Origin: Atrichornis clamosus
Taxonomy: Eukaryota; Chordata; Aves; Passeriformes; Menuridae
Reading direction: 5' to 3'
Length of the DNA stretch: 64,000 bases
Assembly (NCBI GenBank): GCA_013400975.1
Contig: WBMZ01012058.1
Location: 1-64,000 of the forward strand
The position numbers and the translations under genes are program-made. Shown in pieces: positions 1 through 48,600 of this stretch. Each line of letters starts with the position of its first letter. Position 1 is the first letter of the stretch. Under the pieces are notes generated by a model. It did no database searches, had not been told where the DNA came from, and saw only the letters and a list, made by a program, of their open reading frames with translations.

Positions 1-2
1 GG

Positions 3-31770
<31,768 letters not shown>

Positions 31771-31985
31771 GCACCACCTGCAGCACTCGGCCACCATGGC
31801 AGTGGTTGCTCTTGTAAAGCAATGCCTGAGGCGCCTGAAAATTTTTCTTCCTTCTGTAGGGGTCAAGCAGAAAATCTGGCACTGAAAGATCCAGTGCTGA
31901 GGGTTGCAGAATAGCACTGAAGAGCCAGGAATAGGTGCTGACACTTGGGTATTTAGAGGCCAAAAATAATATATATTGGAGCTTC

Positions 31986-31991
31986 AATAAA
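31986..31991 (+). terminator. USP4 polyadenylation signal
   Basis: An AATAAA hexamer lies 216 bases after the USP4 stop codon and is followed within 15 bases by a T-rich stretch, then by a strongly G-rich tract at 32032-32090, the usual order of signal, downstream element and pause region. Confidence 0.85.
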
Positions 31992-34900
31992 GTTCTTTTT
32001 AAAATCTGGCTGAGCTGTGTGGCTAGAGGCAGGGGTTGGGGCTGTGGTTCTTGGGCTGGGGGTTGTAGCTGGGAGTGGGAGAGGACAGCCTGAGCTGGAG
32101 GCCAGTCACAGCTGAGCCTTGCAGAGGCCCACGGAGGAGAATGGTGGGTACGATTCTGTGAATCGGCACTGGGGCTCCCTGCCAGCTCTCTGGTGTTGCT
32201 GTTGGGCCCTGCCTGTGTCAGGGAGGCCTCCTGCACTCTTTCTGGAGCTCAGTTCAAATCTTTGTACGTCTGGCCCGTCTGTTGCAGTCTCTGCCATTGT
32301 ACCTTGGTCCCCTGGCAAAGCAGCAAACGTTTCTCTTGCTTGCATCCTTTCACTGATGCATTTGAGGCTCTTCTGGGCAGTTTTGACAGCATTTTTTTGT
32401 GAATGTTGAATCCTGTGGTGCAGGAATCTTGAATGGAAGTGAATCATACCTGCCTATGGTGTGGCATATGTGCAGGCTGATCCCCACGGAGATACAGGAT
32501 ACAACTGCTCTGGTTCCTGCTCTTCTTCAGAGAAAATACCATCTATAACGATGATTTCTTGTCCTTTCCATCTCCTACACCCCTCACTCCCAGGCTGCTC
32601 TGTAAGCACTTTTCTGCTGCCAGCATTTCTCCTATGGTTTGTGCATTAACAGCATTTTAATCCTATTTTTGCTCATTTATGTCTCCAGCCAAGCTCAGCA
32701 CTGTGTCCCCAGAGCTGTCACCTGTAAGGGTGATAGCCCAATGCAATGAATTGTGTGTGTTTTCAGCTTTTTCTCTTGCAACTTTGGTTTTTTTGGACTG
32801 TTCTTTTAGCCTTCCTCCTCCTCCCTTAAGCATTGCCCTTTATATCCCCATTTTATCACCCTCTGTGGGGCTGCAGGTGTGATGGTCCTGTCCCACGTCC
32901 TGTTTGCCTCTGCTGTTCAATGGCTCTGCTCCATTCTTTTGGCACAACTGGAAAATGCTCTTCCCTTTGTCCTCCTTTACTGTCTGTATTACTTTTAGGA
33001 CTCAAGTCCAGCTTTCTTCTTGAAAAGAGACTTCTGTGAGTCCCTCCTCAGTGGAGAACTGGTCTTCATGTGAAAAATGGGAAAAAAATCCAGAGCCTTA
33101 GCCTGTGTTTTTAACAGAAAGATCTAGCTCAAGGTGGTGAACCAAACAGGAGGATTTTTCCTTCTTGGAGCCAACTTGGCAGAACAAAAGGCTAAGACTG
33201 ACTATCACTGTGCTTTTTCTCCCCTCTGGAATATGTGCTTGCAACCTCTGTGGCTTCAGTGCTGACCATAACCTTCTCTTCTGGTGGTCAGCTGTGCTCA
33301 TCCATTTAACTCTGAACTTGCCAGCTCAGCTCCACCTTTCCACAGCTCCTTGTAGGGAATTGTAGTGTGTCTGTCCCTGCACTAAGCCAGAGCCCAGCCA
33401 GCTGCTCCCTGTCTCCTGCTCTGAGCAGTGGCAAGGGAGGGCAGCCCCTTTGCCAGGGCCCTGGAAGGTGATGGAGAGGAGGAGGGAGCATTGTCTCTAG
33501 CCAGCATGCTACTGGTGTGATTCTCCTTTGTGGAATTTTGCTTTTAAAGCATTGAAATTTGAATTTTGAGATCACAATTGCTTTGTTGCTTCTGCTGTTC
33601 AGTTTTATTTTTGCAACTCTTAATATTGTATTTTATTTTCCTTATTACTGAGGGGAGCATGCAAAAAGCAATTTTTAAGCTGTAGCACTGCACTGAAATT
33701 ACTCTAATCAGCATTTTTTTGTTTGTTTTACCCTGAAAGTAAGTCATGTGGGCATTCCAAAATGGGGAATAGAGGAAAGGGAGGGCAGTAAAAGACCTTT
33801 TAAAAAGAGAAATCAATCCGAAATACTTTGTTCTCCTCCTCACCTCCCATCTGTGCTGACACTGAGAAATGCATCTGTGGGGCTAAATCTCTGATGCTCA
33901 GATGCTGAACAAACTCTGTTGTACTGCAGATCGCGTGGCCCAGCTCTTGCTTTCTCTGCCTCTGAGCTGCTGGGCTTTGGCTGGTGTGTGTGTGCTGTAA
34001 TACCAGACTGTTTTTTAGACTAGCACTTTGTAAGTGGCTGGCTCTGTTGTACAAAGAGGAAAATTAAAGAGTGGTTTGCACTGAAACTGGGTTCTGTTTT
34101 ATTTTCAGCTTTCATTATGTGCCCTAAGACTGGTTGTGGGGATACCTGGTGCTCTAGGAGCAATTTGGGCTGGGGGAGGGCAAATCCTGCAGAGCCAGTG
34201 GAGGTCTGGGAGAAAATCAGCTATTGAGGGCACAGCTCTGCTCAGCTGAGGGTTCATTTGCTCAAGGGTTGCCTTTTCTCGCCTGCACTGCTGGGTTGCT
34301 GGTATCTGGTGCTCTAGCAAAGCCTGTCCTTGGTTTCTGTGGCACTGGGCAGCCTCAGCTGTGGATTCACCCCTCCTCTTCCTCTGCAGATCCCTGGGAG
34401 GTCCTGGTCTTCCTTCTTCTGTCCATTTTCTCCGGGGGTATCAGGGCTGGCTGTGACTGTACCACTGAGATAGTTGTCCTGCAGTCTCTGTAATTTCTCC
34501 AAGGCAACTTGAAGTTCATGAGAACAGGCTGGAAAAGGCTGAGGAATTGCAATAGGCCTGTGTGCAGGATTGTCCCAGTCTTGCAAGGTCAAGGCCGGCT
34601 GCAAGACCCTTGTGAGAAGGTTTGAAGTCTTCATGCCTAATTACAGTGTAAGAGCAGAGGAGCTTGATCTCAGCTGGAGCCTCAGAGGGTTAGAAGAGCC
34701 TTAATGCAGAATAGCAGCTGGTGAGCTTTGCTGTGAAGGGCTGACCTCCAAAGCATGGCATGAAACCCATCGTGGGAAGAAGGGAAAGCAAAGGAGCAGC
34801 TTTCCTGTTCACTGGGGAGATGACTTGGTGAGAACAGAAAACAGGCTGTGTCACAGTCCTGGCTCAGCTCCTGCTTCAAAGAGGGTGTGCAGTTTCACCC

Positions 34901-35900
34901 TGAGAAAAAGGTACTCAGAATAAAGAAGGGGGAGAAGAAAGAGAGTATGGAAGAGCTGCTGTTTAAGAATTATTTCCCCAGGTTGGGAGTGTTCTCCTTG
35001 GGGAAAAGGTCGAAGGAGCTCCTGCGGGACAAGCCAGGAACAGTTGCTCCCTGTTCTCTACAGTGCAAGATGGTCAGGTGGGCTGCTTAAAACAAAGCAT
35101 GTGTTGTCCCCACCTGGCCCGGGAAATAACAGAATGGGAATGGCTGGGAACAGCCAGGCACCCTTAGAGAACACCCTGCTGTGCGTGGGGCAGGCAGGAG
35201 GGGCTGTGTGGGCACTCAGGTACTTACAAATGGACTTGGGAAGGATTAAATTAGTGGGGAAATTGTGTGTTTGCAATGCCGTCTCTGGCTCTCTGCTGCC
35301 CAAAGACATCTGAGGAGCTGCTCCGCCCAGGAATGAGAGCAGCAGGGAGAGGGCAGAAGTTGCTGTGGTGCCCAGCAGGCTGCCAGGGAAGGAGCCAGCA
35401 GAGGGTACATTGCAGCACCAGCGAGCCTGGCTGCAGGCCTGGATACCAAAGAGCTCCCCATACTTTGGTGAGTATTTCCCTCACACTTTTTTTCTTCTGA
35501 AAGGTTCAAATCCTGATTATTGTAACAAGAAAAAGAGTGTAAAGAGTGAGGCCAAGCACTGCTTCTAAAGCTGTGTTAGATACTTCGTCACTGAGCCAAG
35601 TTTCAGTGCTAATGGGATGATGTCTTAGTTGTTCAAAAGCAAGTGATAACTTGCTGTGTGTTTACTTAAAGGATAAAACCAGAAACATAGGCATTACTTG
35701 TACTTTTTCAGTCTGGAACCTTAAGTCAAACAAACTCAAAAGCTTGCTCTTTGTTAACTGGAACTAAAAATTTTAGATCTTTTCTCCAGCATGTATTTCC
35801 CAGGAAGAGAAACAGAACTCCAGCTAGAAACCCACATGGTGCCTCTGGCTCAGATACATCCTTGGTCCTTGGGCTCAAATCAAAGTGAGGGCACTGCAGT
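31992..35900. other. USP4-EMC3 intergenic region
   Basis: About 3.9 kb between the convergent 3' ends of USP4 (plus) and EMC3 (minus). Open frames here are short, have no recognisable protein family and no splice-supported continuation. I see a G-rich tract just after USP4 and otherwise nothing I can name. Confidence 0.7.
32032..32090 (+). promoter_or_regulatory. G-rich tract downstream of the USP4 poly(A) signal
   Basis: At least four G runs of three or more (for example GGGGTTGGGG, GGGCTGGGGG) occur within 59 bases on the transcribed sense strand. Such tracts can form G-quadruplexes or slow polymerase after a poly(A) site. The placement fits a termination pause; this is inference. Confidence 0.4.
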
Positions 35901-35920
35901 TCTGAACATGATGTTTTTCT

Positions 35921-35926
35921 TTTATT
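35921..35926 (-). terminator. EMC3 polyadenylation signal candidate
   Basis: TTTATT on the plus strand gives AATAAA on the minus strand, 93 bases past the EMC3 stop codon. It is the first hexamer I see downstream of the gene. A longer 3' UTR using a later signal is possible. Confidence 0.6.
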
Positions 35927-36018
35927 CTTAGCCTTGCTAAAATACATTATATAGTTTTAGGTAACATATTTCTTTTCAAATAACTTTTACAAGAAGAGAC
36001 AAAAGCATACTCCCAAAT

Positions 36019-41117
<5,099 letters not shown>

Positions 41118-41308
41118 TTACCCTGCCTGGAGGGGACGGGAGGTGGGCTCGACTCGGCTCGCTCGGCTCAGGTGAGGCGGGCTGAGCTGAACTGAGCTGA
41201 GGGAAGGTGAAATGGCCGCCTCGGGCACTGCCTCAGCCTTTGGCAGTAGGTGTGATGGAGAGAGAGAGAGCTCTCCGGGGGCAGCGCAGCTGCGCCTCGC
41301 GCCCAGAG

Positions 41309-41660
41309 CAGAATCACAGGATTGTTATGGCTGGAAGGGACCCCTGGAGATTATCCGCTCCAAGCCCTCTGCCAAGGCAGGGTCACCTGGAGCAGGTGAC
41401 ACACGAACGCATCCAGGTGGGTTTGGAGTGTCTCCATCGTGGGAGACTCCACGACCTCTCTGGGCACCTGTTCCAGTGCTCTGCCATCCTCAACCTGAAG
41501 AAGTTCTTCCTCACGTTGAGGTGAAACTTCTTATGTTACGGCCATTGCTCCTCATCCCATCACTGGGCACCACTGAAGAGAGTCTGGCCCCATCCTCTTG
41601 GCACCCTCCTTCCAGATATTTATACACCAAAAACAGCTGTGAAAGGCTCATTGCACTTTT
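41309..41660 (-). mobile_element. CR1 LINE 3' fragment, antisense
   Basis: AGAATCACAGGATTGTTATG, GCTGGAAGGGACCCCTGGAG and later CTCTGGGCACCTGTTCCAGT and GAAGTTCTTCCTCACGTTGA are the reverse complement of the CR1 3' end. It lies between the FANCD2 noncoding first exon and the start-codon exon, close to the promoter. A 157-codon open frame in it (41212-41685, plus strand) is not a gene. Confidence 0.92.
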
Positions 41661-42315
41661 GTTTTTTGTTTCACCTCCATGCTGATATTTTAAGGAACTC
41701 ATTTTACAAGCCTCTGCTAAGCAGGTGAAATTTAGTATGAGATTTTCACACATCTTTTTATAATAACCTTTAAGTTTTAAAGGTGAGTCAAGATTTATTT
41801 TTTCTTTTTAATCACTGCCACCCCCCAAAAGAGGATGGGTTAGATGTAGGTTTGTGCTGGCAGAGCTCATTTGCTGTGATACCTGGTTAGTGGATGAACA
41901 GGGTCAGTTAATGTGGTTGGGCTCATGAACACTCATCTGTGAATCCTTGTTGCTTTGCCCACACATGGGGAGAGGGTCATGCTTTTACATCAGTGGATGC
42001 AATCTGAGTCCTCATAGTTGCTCACTTTAATTTGCCATTTAGTTTGCCTGGTGTCTGAATTAAAGGCCAAGCCTTTTCCTTTCATGAGGAACTGAATTTT
42101 AGGAAAAGTGATGTATTGTGCTATTTAAATAAAACAAGCTCTAAAATTTCAGCCTGTGCAGGGGAAAAATGTGGTGTGATGCTGGTTACCCAGGCAATCT
42201 GTCTTTGAGTACTCTCAATTTCTGTCACATTCCCTTTTGCTATTCACTAATACATTCTATATTTGCTTAAAAAAAGATGAATTAAACACTTTTGTTTTTT
42301 CCTGCATTTTTGTAG

Positions 42316-42657
42316 GCAACAACAAAGGTTTTGTTACCATGGTTTCAAAAAGGAAGTTGTCAAAAGCTGATGCTTCTGAAGAGAGCTGCAAGACAGACTT
42401 GGCAAGTAGGTACTTGGGTGTAATCTTACTGGGGTGGAGACCCATTGATAGAGGCAACAGCTCCCAGGCAGGGACAAGGCCAAAATGTAATATATTTTAC
42501 ATACCATGTCTTGTTTTCTCAGAAACTAAGAAGTCACGGATTTCTGATAAGGAAAATGCCTCTGCCCTCTGTGGAGTGGAGAATGAGGGAGTCTTTGAAG
42601 AGCTCCTTAGAACATCAGGAATTGTGCTGAAAGCTGGGGAGGGACAGAATGAAATAG
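42316..42657 (+). CDS. FANCD2: FANCD2 first two coding exons: basic N-terminus
   Basis: Exon 42316-42405 has 23 untranslated bases and then [20 protein letters not shown]. Exon 42523-42657 begins with the basic run [14 protein letters not shown] and leads into [18 protein letters not shown], where similarity to human becomes strong. The N-terminal basic region carries nuclear localisation in mammals. It is a few residues shorter than in human as recalled. A KEN triplet (residues 32-34) is present; whether it is a degron is unknown. Confidence 0.93.
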
Positions 42658-45600
42658 GTACAAATTTAAGAATTGCTCTTTCTGCTTTTAGCTAGAAACC
42701 TGCAGAGATGGCTGGTACAAAGTAAAGGTGTGTTTTACTTGCAGGACAAAAGTGCTTGAGCCAGCTTGTTCCAAAATTCAAGCAAACCTTCATCTGGCCT
42801 CTTTTTTGTTATATATCTTTTGTTCCTGCTGAATTCAGTGTATCACTTAAAGTCATTATACCAGCCCTTTGGGTGTATACAAGCTGAGTCTAAAGACTTC
42901 TGAAAGATTACTGGAGGTATATGGAAAAATGTTAGACTGCATCTATGAGTACAGTATTGAATTACAGAGACAGGAACTCTGAAACAGGAAAACAAACACG
43001 TCATTGTTGCATTTCAGCTCAGACAAGGCCTTCAGGAACTCCTATATTCTGCCTTTTCAGTGCTGCTCTCAGCCCTGACTGGAGGAAGCACAAGTGCTGA
43101 TTCCACTCAGACTTTTGCTAACTGGACTTCTCAACAGAGCAAATGCAGCAATGTTGGTGGATGGGCTTGAGAGCTTGTACTTGGTGTAGCTGTTGTGATG
43201 TTGTATGGATAGAAGGCGTCTGGTTCTTTATTTTCTTTTTAAACTTTCTCCTTAGCTGTTGATCAAATGGCTTTCCAGAAGAAGCTCTGCCTGGCCCTGG
43301 AGAAGCACCCCACTTACCCAGATGTAAGTAACTTTGGCGGGAGCCACCTTTAAAACTGTTTGCTGAGTAGCAAAAGATGCAAATACATCTGCCTGTCTCT
43401 GCTAGTCCCGTACAAAAGTGTGCAATGCAGCAGCTTATCTTGGATTTCTGTGGTCCAGATTTTCCAGTTCTCTCAGTGTTGCTATTCCAGCCTTTTGGTC
43501 CCTCTGTCCTTCTGACTGTGCCTGTCAAAGTAATTTTCATTGGCAATATTATTCAATAGACAAAGACTCTTACAGGAGAAAAATCACTTGCATAGTTTCC
43601 TGGTGGAAGCTGTGTTTGGTTTTGTGTTGGGTGGGAGCTGACAGCATTAAAACTGCCACGATGTGGTTCTCCTCTCCAGTCAGCAAGTCCAGTGTGAAAG
43701 TCCTGAGGCCAATGATCTGACTGCAAGTGTTTTTTGGGTGCAGCTCTTGTCACATTAAATGTTGCTGTCTCAGCTGAACAGGAAGAAAGGCAAAGCCTTT
43801 TTAAATCAAAGTAAAATGTGAGACAGTTGCTTTAGAGTTATTTTGCAGAACAATCAGTGTTTCCTTTTGGAAATGGTCTAGACTAATGTTCATTTATTAT
43901 CCAGCATTCCATCAGTGTTTCAGTCTGCAGTTCCTGGTTAGCTCTTCCCTGTTCTCATCATCTGCTTGCAAAATGCATCCTAAAGATCAGCAATTGACTG
44001 GGGTGTCCCTTCAGGATGGATAACTTCTCTCTGCTTTGCAGGTTGTGAAGCTGTTCATCGGTGGCCTGGAATCCCACATCAAGGACAGGAACCAGTTCAA
44101 GAACTGTCTCCTGCCATGCGCTCCTGTACGAAATGAGGGGTCAAGGTAGAGAAAATGTGTTTTGCCTTCCCCTTCAGTCAGAGCCAGTCTGTAGTTAAAT
44201 GTCCTGTGACATTGAGCAGAATGGAAGTAAAGGCCATAGCTCCAGCTGATGCTCAACAAGGCTTGTTTCTTAGGCAGGAGTAGCTGGGTGTAGTACATTG
44301 CTGTTTAACAGCAGGGAGTTTAGAGTGGTAAGTCACACAATTTACTGTCTGCCCACAGCACACATTGGGCTCCATGGCATTTTATGGCAGGAAGCAAATA
44401 CTGGGAAAAAATTTTGACAGGGCTGGCTGGTGAAGGCCAATTCCTTTATGAGATTTTTTTTTTCCCAGGAGATAGAGCTTAACTACAGACTTTTGCATTT
44501 CCAGTCTTGTAGAGAATGAGCTGGTTCAGAGCTAAAGTGCAATTTTAAATCTTTTTGTGTGGTTACCATATGTTACATTAAATCACCGTATGTGGTTTTT
44601 TAAAAAACAGTTACGGAAAGAGTTACAGCTTGTTCTCCTAACATATTTTTGATACAACTAACTGTGGTGGAATCTTTCATCTTGCAGGAATCTGGTGCAC
44701 TCGTATTGCGAAAGCCTCATTAAACTCCTTCTTGGGATTAAGATCTTACAGGTATGGGCACCTCAGTTTGCTCTTTACAATGGCTTTGATTGTAGGGAAC
44801 CTTTTGCTTATGTAAATAAAGGATTAATAGAACTGGTTTTGAGGCAGGTGAGGCTGTGTCTGGAGTAGTGTCCGGTTCATTTTTTCTTTAGGGACACAAA
44901 GATGCTCTGGGCCTGAGGCACATGGCAGATCAACAGAGAGAGGGAACTGGGTTTGTTCAGTTGCAAGAGAAGATTAAGGGAAATTCTGTGGTCTTCAAAT
45001 ATCTAATTGCAAGATGTAGGGAACACAGAGCCAGACTCTTCTCAAAGAGGCAGAATGAGAGATGTTGGCTCAGGGCAACCATGGAAAATTCTGATACGAT
45101 ATAATCACTTCCACTGTGGAGCATGTGTGGCTTTTTTAAATGCTAGAGCAGGTAGGCTAGAGAGGTGACTGAAACTCCATTATTGGAGGAATTTGAATCT
45201 TGAAAGTGTTTAAAAATGGGCAAGTTGCTGAGCAACCTTTTGGCAAGAACAAGTTAAGTTGTATACAAATTGTGTGGAGATGTGTGTGGAGTTGAAGATG
45301 ACAGATATCTCACCAAGGTATGGGAAACTTGAGAGCAGCTGTGGACTTTAATCCTCTTATAATTAAAATATGTTAAAAGTTACTGTCTTAAATACAGTTT
45401 CAGAATTGCATTTGGGCCAAGATTAAAGGGACAAAGAATTAGAGCCGCAAAGAGAATGACAGAAGCATGTGGGCACTGTTTTCAAACTTATCTAAAGTGG
45501 ATGCTTTAGTTTCCTGTGTGGTGAAAAGCAACTCAGCTGGGTCTGAGCAAGAGAGGTTTGTTGGCCCAGAGGAATTGTACATCCTGCCTGTATGCTGTGA

Positions 45601-48600
45601 TTCTGTTGCATTATGTGGGTAGTTTATACCACCCTCAGCATTGGTGGTTTTCACTTCTCAGGCTGTGTGCCTCCTTTCTGGCATTAGGCAAGGGATTTCT
45701 TATACAGGAAATACTTTTATTGATCCTTTCAAGTATTTTATTCTCTGTGTATATTTCATCTTTTATGAAAGGTCAGTTTTGGTGGCAATACTGCAGCACA
45801 ACCAGTAAATCATCCTAACACTGTATTTTTGCCTTTCTTTTAGCCTGCTGTCATAACACTGTTGTTGGAAAAGATCCCTGAATTCTTTTTTGACATGTGA
45901 GTATAAACTGTCTTCTATCTGCCTCGAAATTAAATTTCTTTTGGATAATCACCAGCTGTTTGACCTTAACTTTTACTTCAAATTTACCAACTGGCAGTTT
46001 GCACTGACATGTTTTTTTCTTGATACCTGTGTAAAATTATCTGTGAGGTACCATGACTTTAAATTTGTGGGTGCATAAAGCAGAAGACATTTCTAGAAGC
46101 TGAAATGCAGACATTGTGCACTGATTGATTGTGCTTTTCATAGCTACTGACACAAGCTTAGGAATTATTTCAGCAGAGGGACTATGGAGTGTCTCATTAC
46201 TTAAAAAAAAGATGAACGTGGCTGCTGGCTGAGTTTTAGAAGGCTGCAAGATGCAAACAGATCTCCTTTAAAAAATGCAGATTGTGTTCAAACAAGGAAA
46301 ATTGAAAGAGCATCTGTTGGTTTTTGAATGTAGAACATCACAGAGGAGTGAGAGATCTTGAGGCGAAACACAAGCAAGACTTGAGCACTTCGTCTCTTCT
46401 TCCTCTGTTCTGGATGCTCACTGCAGAGCTGTGGAGCAGGCCAAGGGGCAGAAAGAAGCTGAGGCTGTTCCTGCTGCAGGATTTGTTCCAGTGCTGGAAC
46501 ACAGGATACAGGATACAAATGCTGCCCAGAGGTTGAGTCCAAGAAATTGTCTCAGACTGAAATCTTATTTGAGAAGGGTCTAACAAAGACAGTCACAAGG
46601 ACTGAGCTATTTTCATCCAAGAATTCTGAAGGATCTTGGATGTAGAAGTGATAAGCTGTTAATTGTGCTGTGAAGCCTTTTTGAATTCTTAAAAAAGGAT
46701 GATGTTACACTTGTCTTCTGTAAAACTGTAAGAAGAGTGAAGTTTCTTCTACGTATTAATGACCGGTTAAAAATAGGGTTAGTTGGTCTTGCTGACCAGT
46801 AGCAAAGCTTTTGAGTCTGTAGGTCTGACTAATCCTTGTGCCATTTTCTGCTGTTTTAGTGTGGGCACCTTTGGAACAAATTTTCCCCGCCTCATTGTCA
46901 ATCAGTTTAAATGGCTTGATGGGCTTCTTGACTGCCAGGTGAGTACCAGTGGTGCAATCACATATATGATTTTTCCAAACCACTTCTGAAATGCCTCTCA
47001 GGTGGGATTAGATCTGTTATTATGCTGATGAGAAGTGATGTTGTTTGTATATTCACATGCTGAAGGAGAGATTTAATTTTTTCTATTCTGTTATGATTGC
47101 CTTCAGTGACTTCTGAACATTTCTTTTCACTCTTCTTTCCTTGCTCTATGTCCTCTTTTACATAAATTTGTGTCTGTGCATATATATTCACACAGGTGAC
47201 CCTGTTTTAAAGCTGTTGCTGGCAGGAAGTTACAATCCCCTCTTGTTTAATTTTAACAAGATACTGGATACTTGCAAGCATCTGGGGATGAATTATCTGT
47301 TCCTGCTTTGGTGATTCTTTTTCCTATTTCCCTAAGCCAGTAAATCTCGAGGCTACTTCTGCACTGGTAGACTGTTGTTAGTCCCAGAATGAAGTGAATC
47401 AAGAAGTCGTACTAAACACTGGGAAGTTTGTTGTGTTTTCCAGTTTCCTTTGCTCACCAAGATTGTTACATCCTACCTTTAAAATACCATTCTTCCACAA
47501 AAGTCTATGCTGTGCTTCCTGACTTCAGCAGGATGCTGAGTTAAGGGACATCAATGCAGGCAGATGTTGTACTGGGTGACCTTGCATACATGACATTGTT
47601 GTTGTGCTGATGAACTGCCTGCTCAAAGTGAGATCTGTGTGTTTCACCAGCGCTCCTCTTGTCTGCAGGGTCTTGTCAAGAAGTTAATGCAGATGGTTAG
47701 TGTCTCCCCAGTACCCATCCAGCATGACATTATCACCAGTTTACCTGAGATCCTGGAGGATTCCCAGCAAAGTGAGGTTGCCAGAGAGCTCAGGTACTGA
47801 TGATTTTGTTGGGGGGTTTTGTTTTGTCCCCTAGCAGAAAAGGACAAGGCGGATTAATGCAGGTTCCTCTGGGACTGGCTGCAGTGTGTTCCTGTTAACT
47901 GTAGCATTTGGGGACCCCAGCACTGCCTTGGGACATTCCATTTGTGCTGTTAGGCTTTTAAAGAGAGCACAGGAACTGCAGCAAAAGACACTGCATTTAG
48001 ACAATGCTCCAAAACTGCTTTTATCTAAACAACTATGCAACTCTTGACTACCTGGATACAGCACTGTAGAATCCAGTTAAGTATTCATTGCTTCTGCTGG
48101 ATCAGTCTATGATCAGTCAGTTGGATATTACTACAGACAGCTTCTGATTTGCCTTGGATTCTGCTGTAGTAAGGATCTACATTGTTTTTATTATTTTAAA
48201 AAAACCCCAAACCCAAACACAGTAAATGTATGCATGAAACAGAACTTTCTGGCTATTTTATATCCTTTTATCAAGCATTCTTACTGACCCAAAGTACAGG
48301 AGGACCTAATGTCAGTAGTTATCCTCCCAGGGAGCACTGCCTCAGGCTAGTCCTTACATCTGTCTTTTTTAACAGTGTATTCATTTTACACAATAATTTT
48401 AGTAGTCTAAGTGTTTCCAATTCTTATTATTACACAGATCACTTACATTTATGCTGGTGTTAACCATCTTTTCAAACCTGTGATGGGTGTTGCAGATTAT
48501 TATGACAAGCAGTTCATCCTGTTCTTGTACCCTCTCAAAAGTAATTGTGATTTTCTGTTTTCATTCTCAGTTTACTGCCTCAGCTTCTAGATAAAAAAAG

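Noticed and set aside
41212..41685. 157-codon plus-strand open frame
   Set aside because: It lies almost wholly in an antisense CR1 fragment and has no family similarity.
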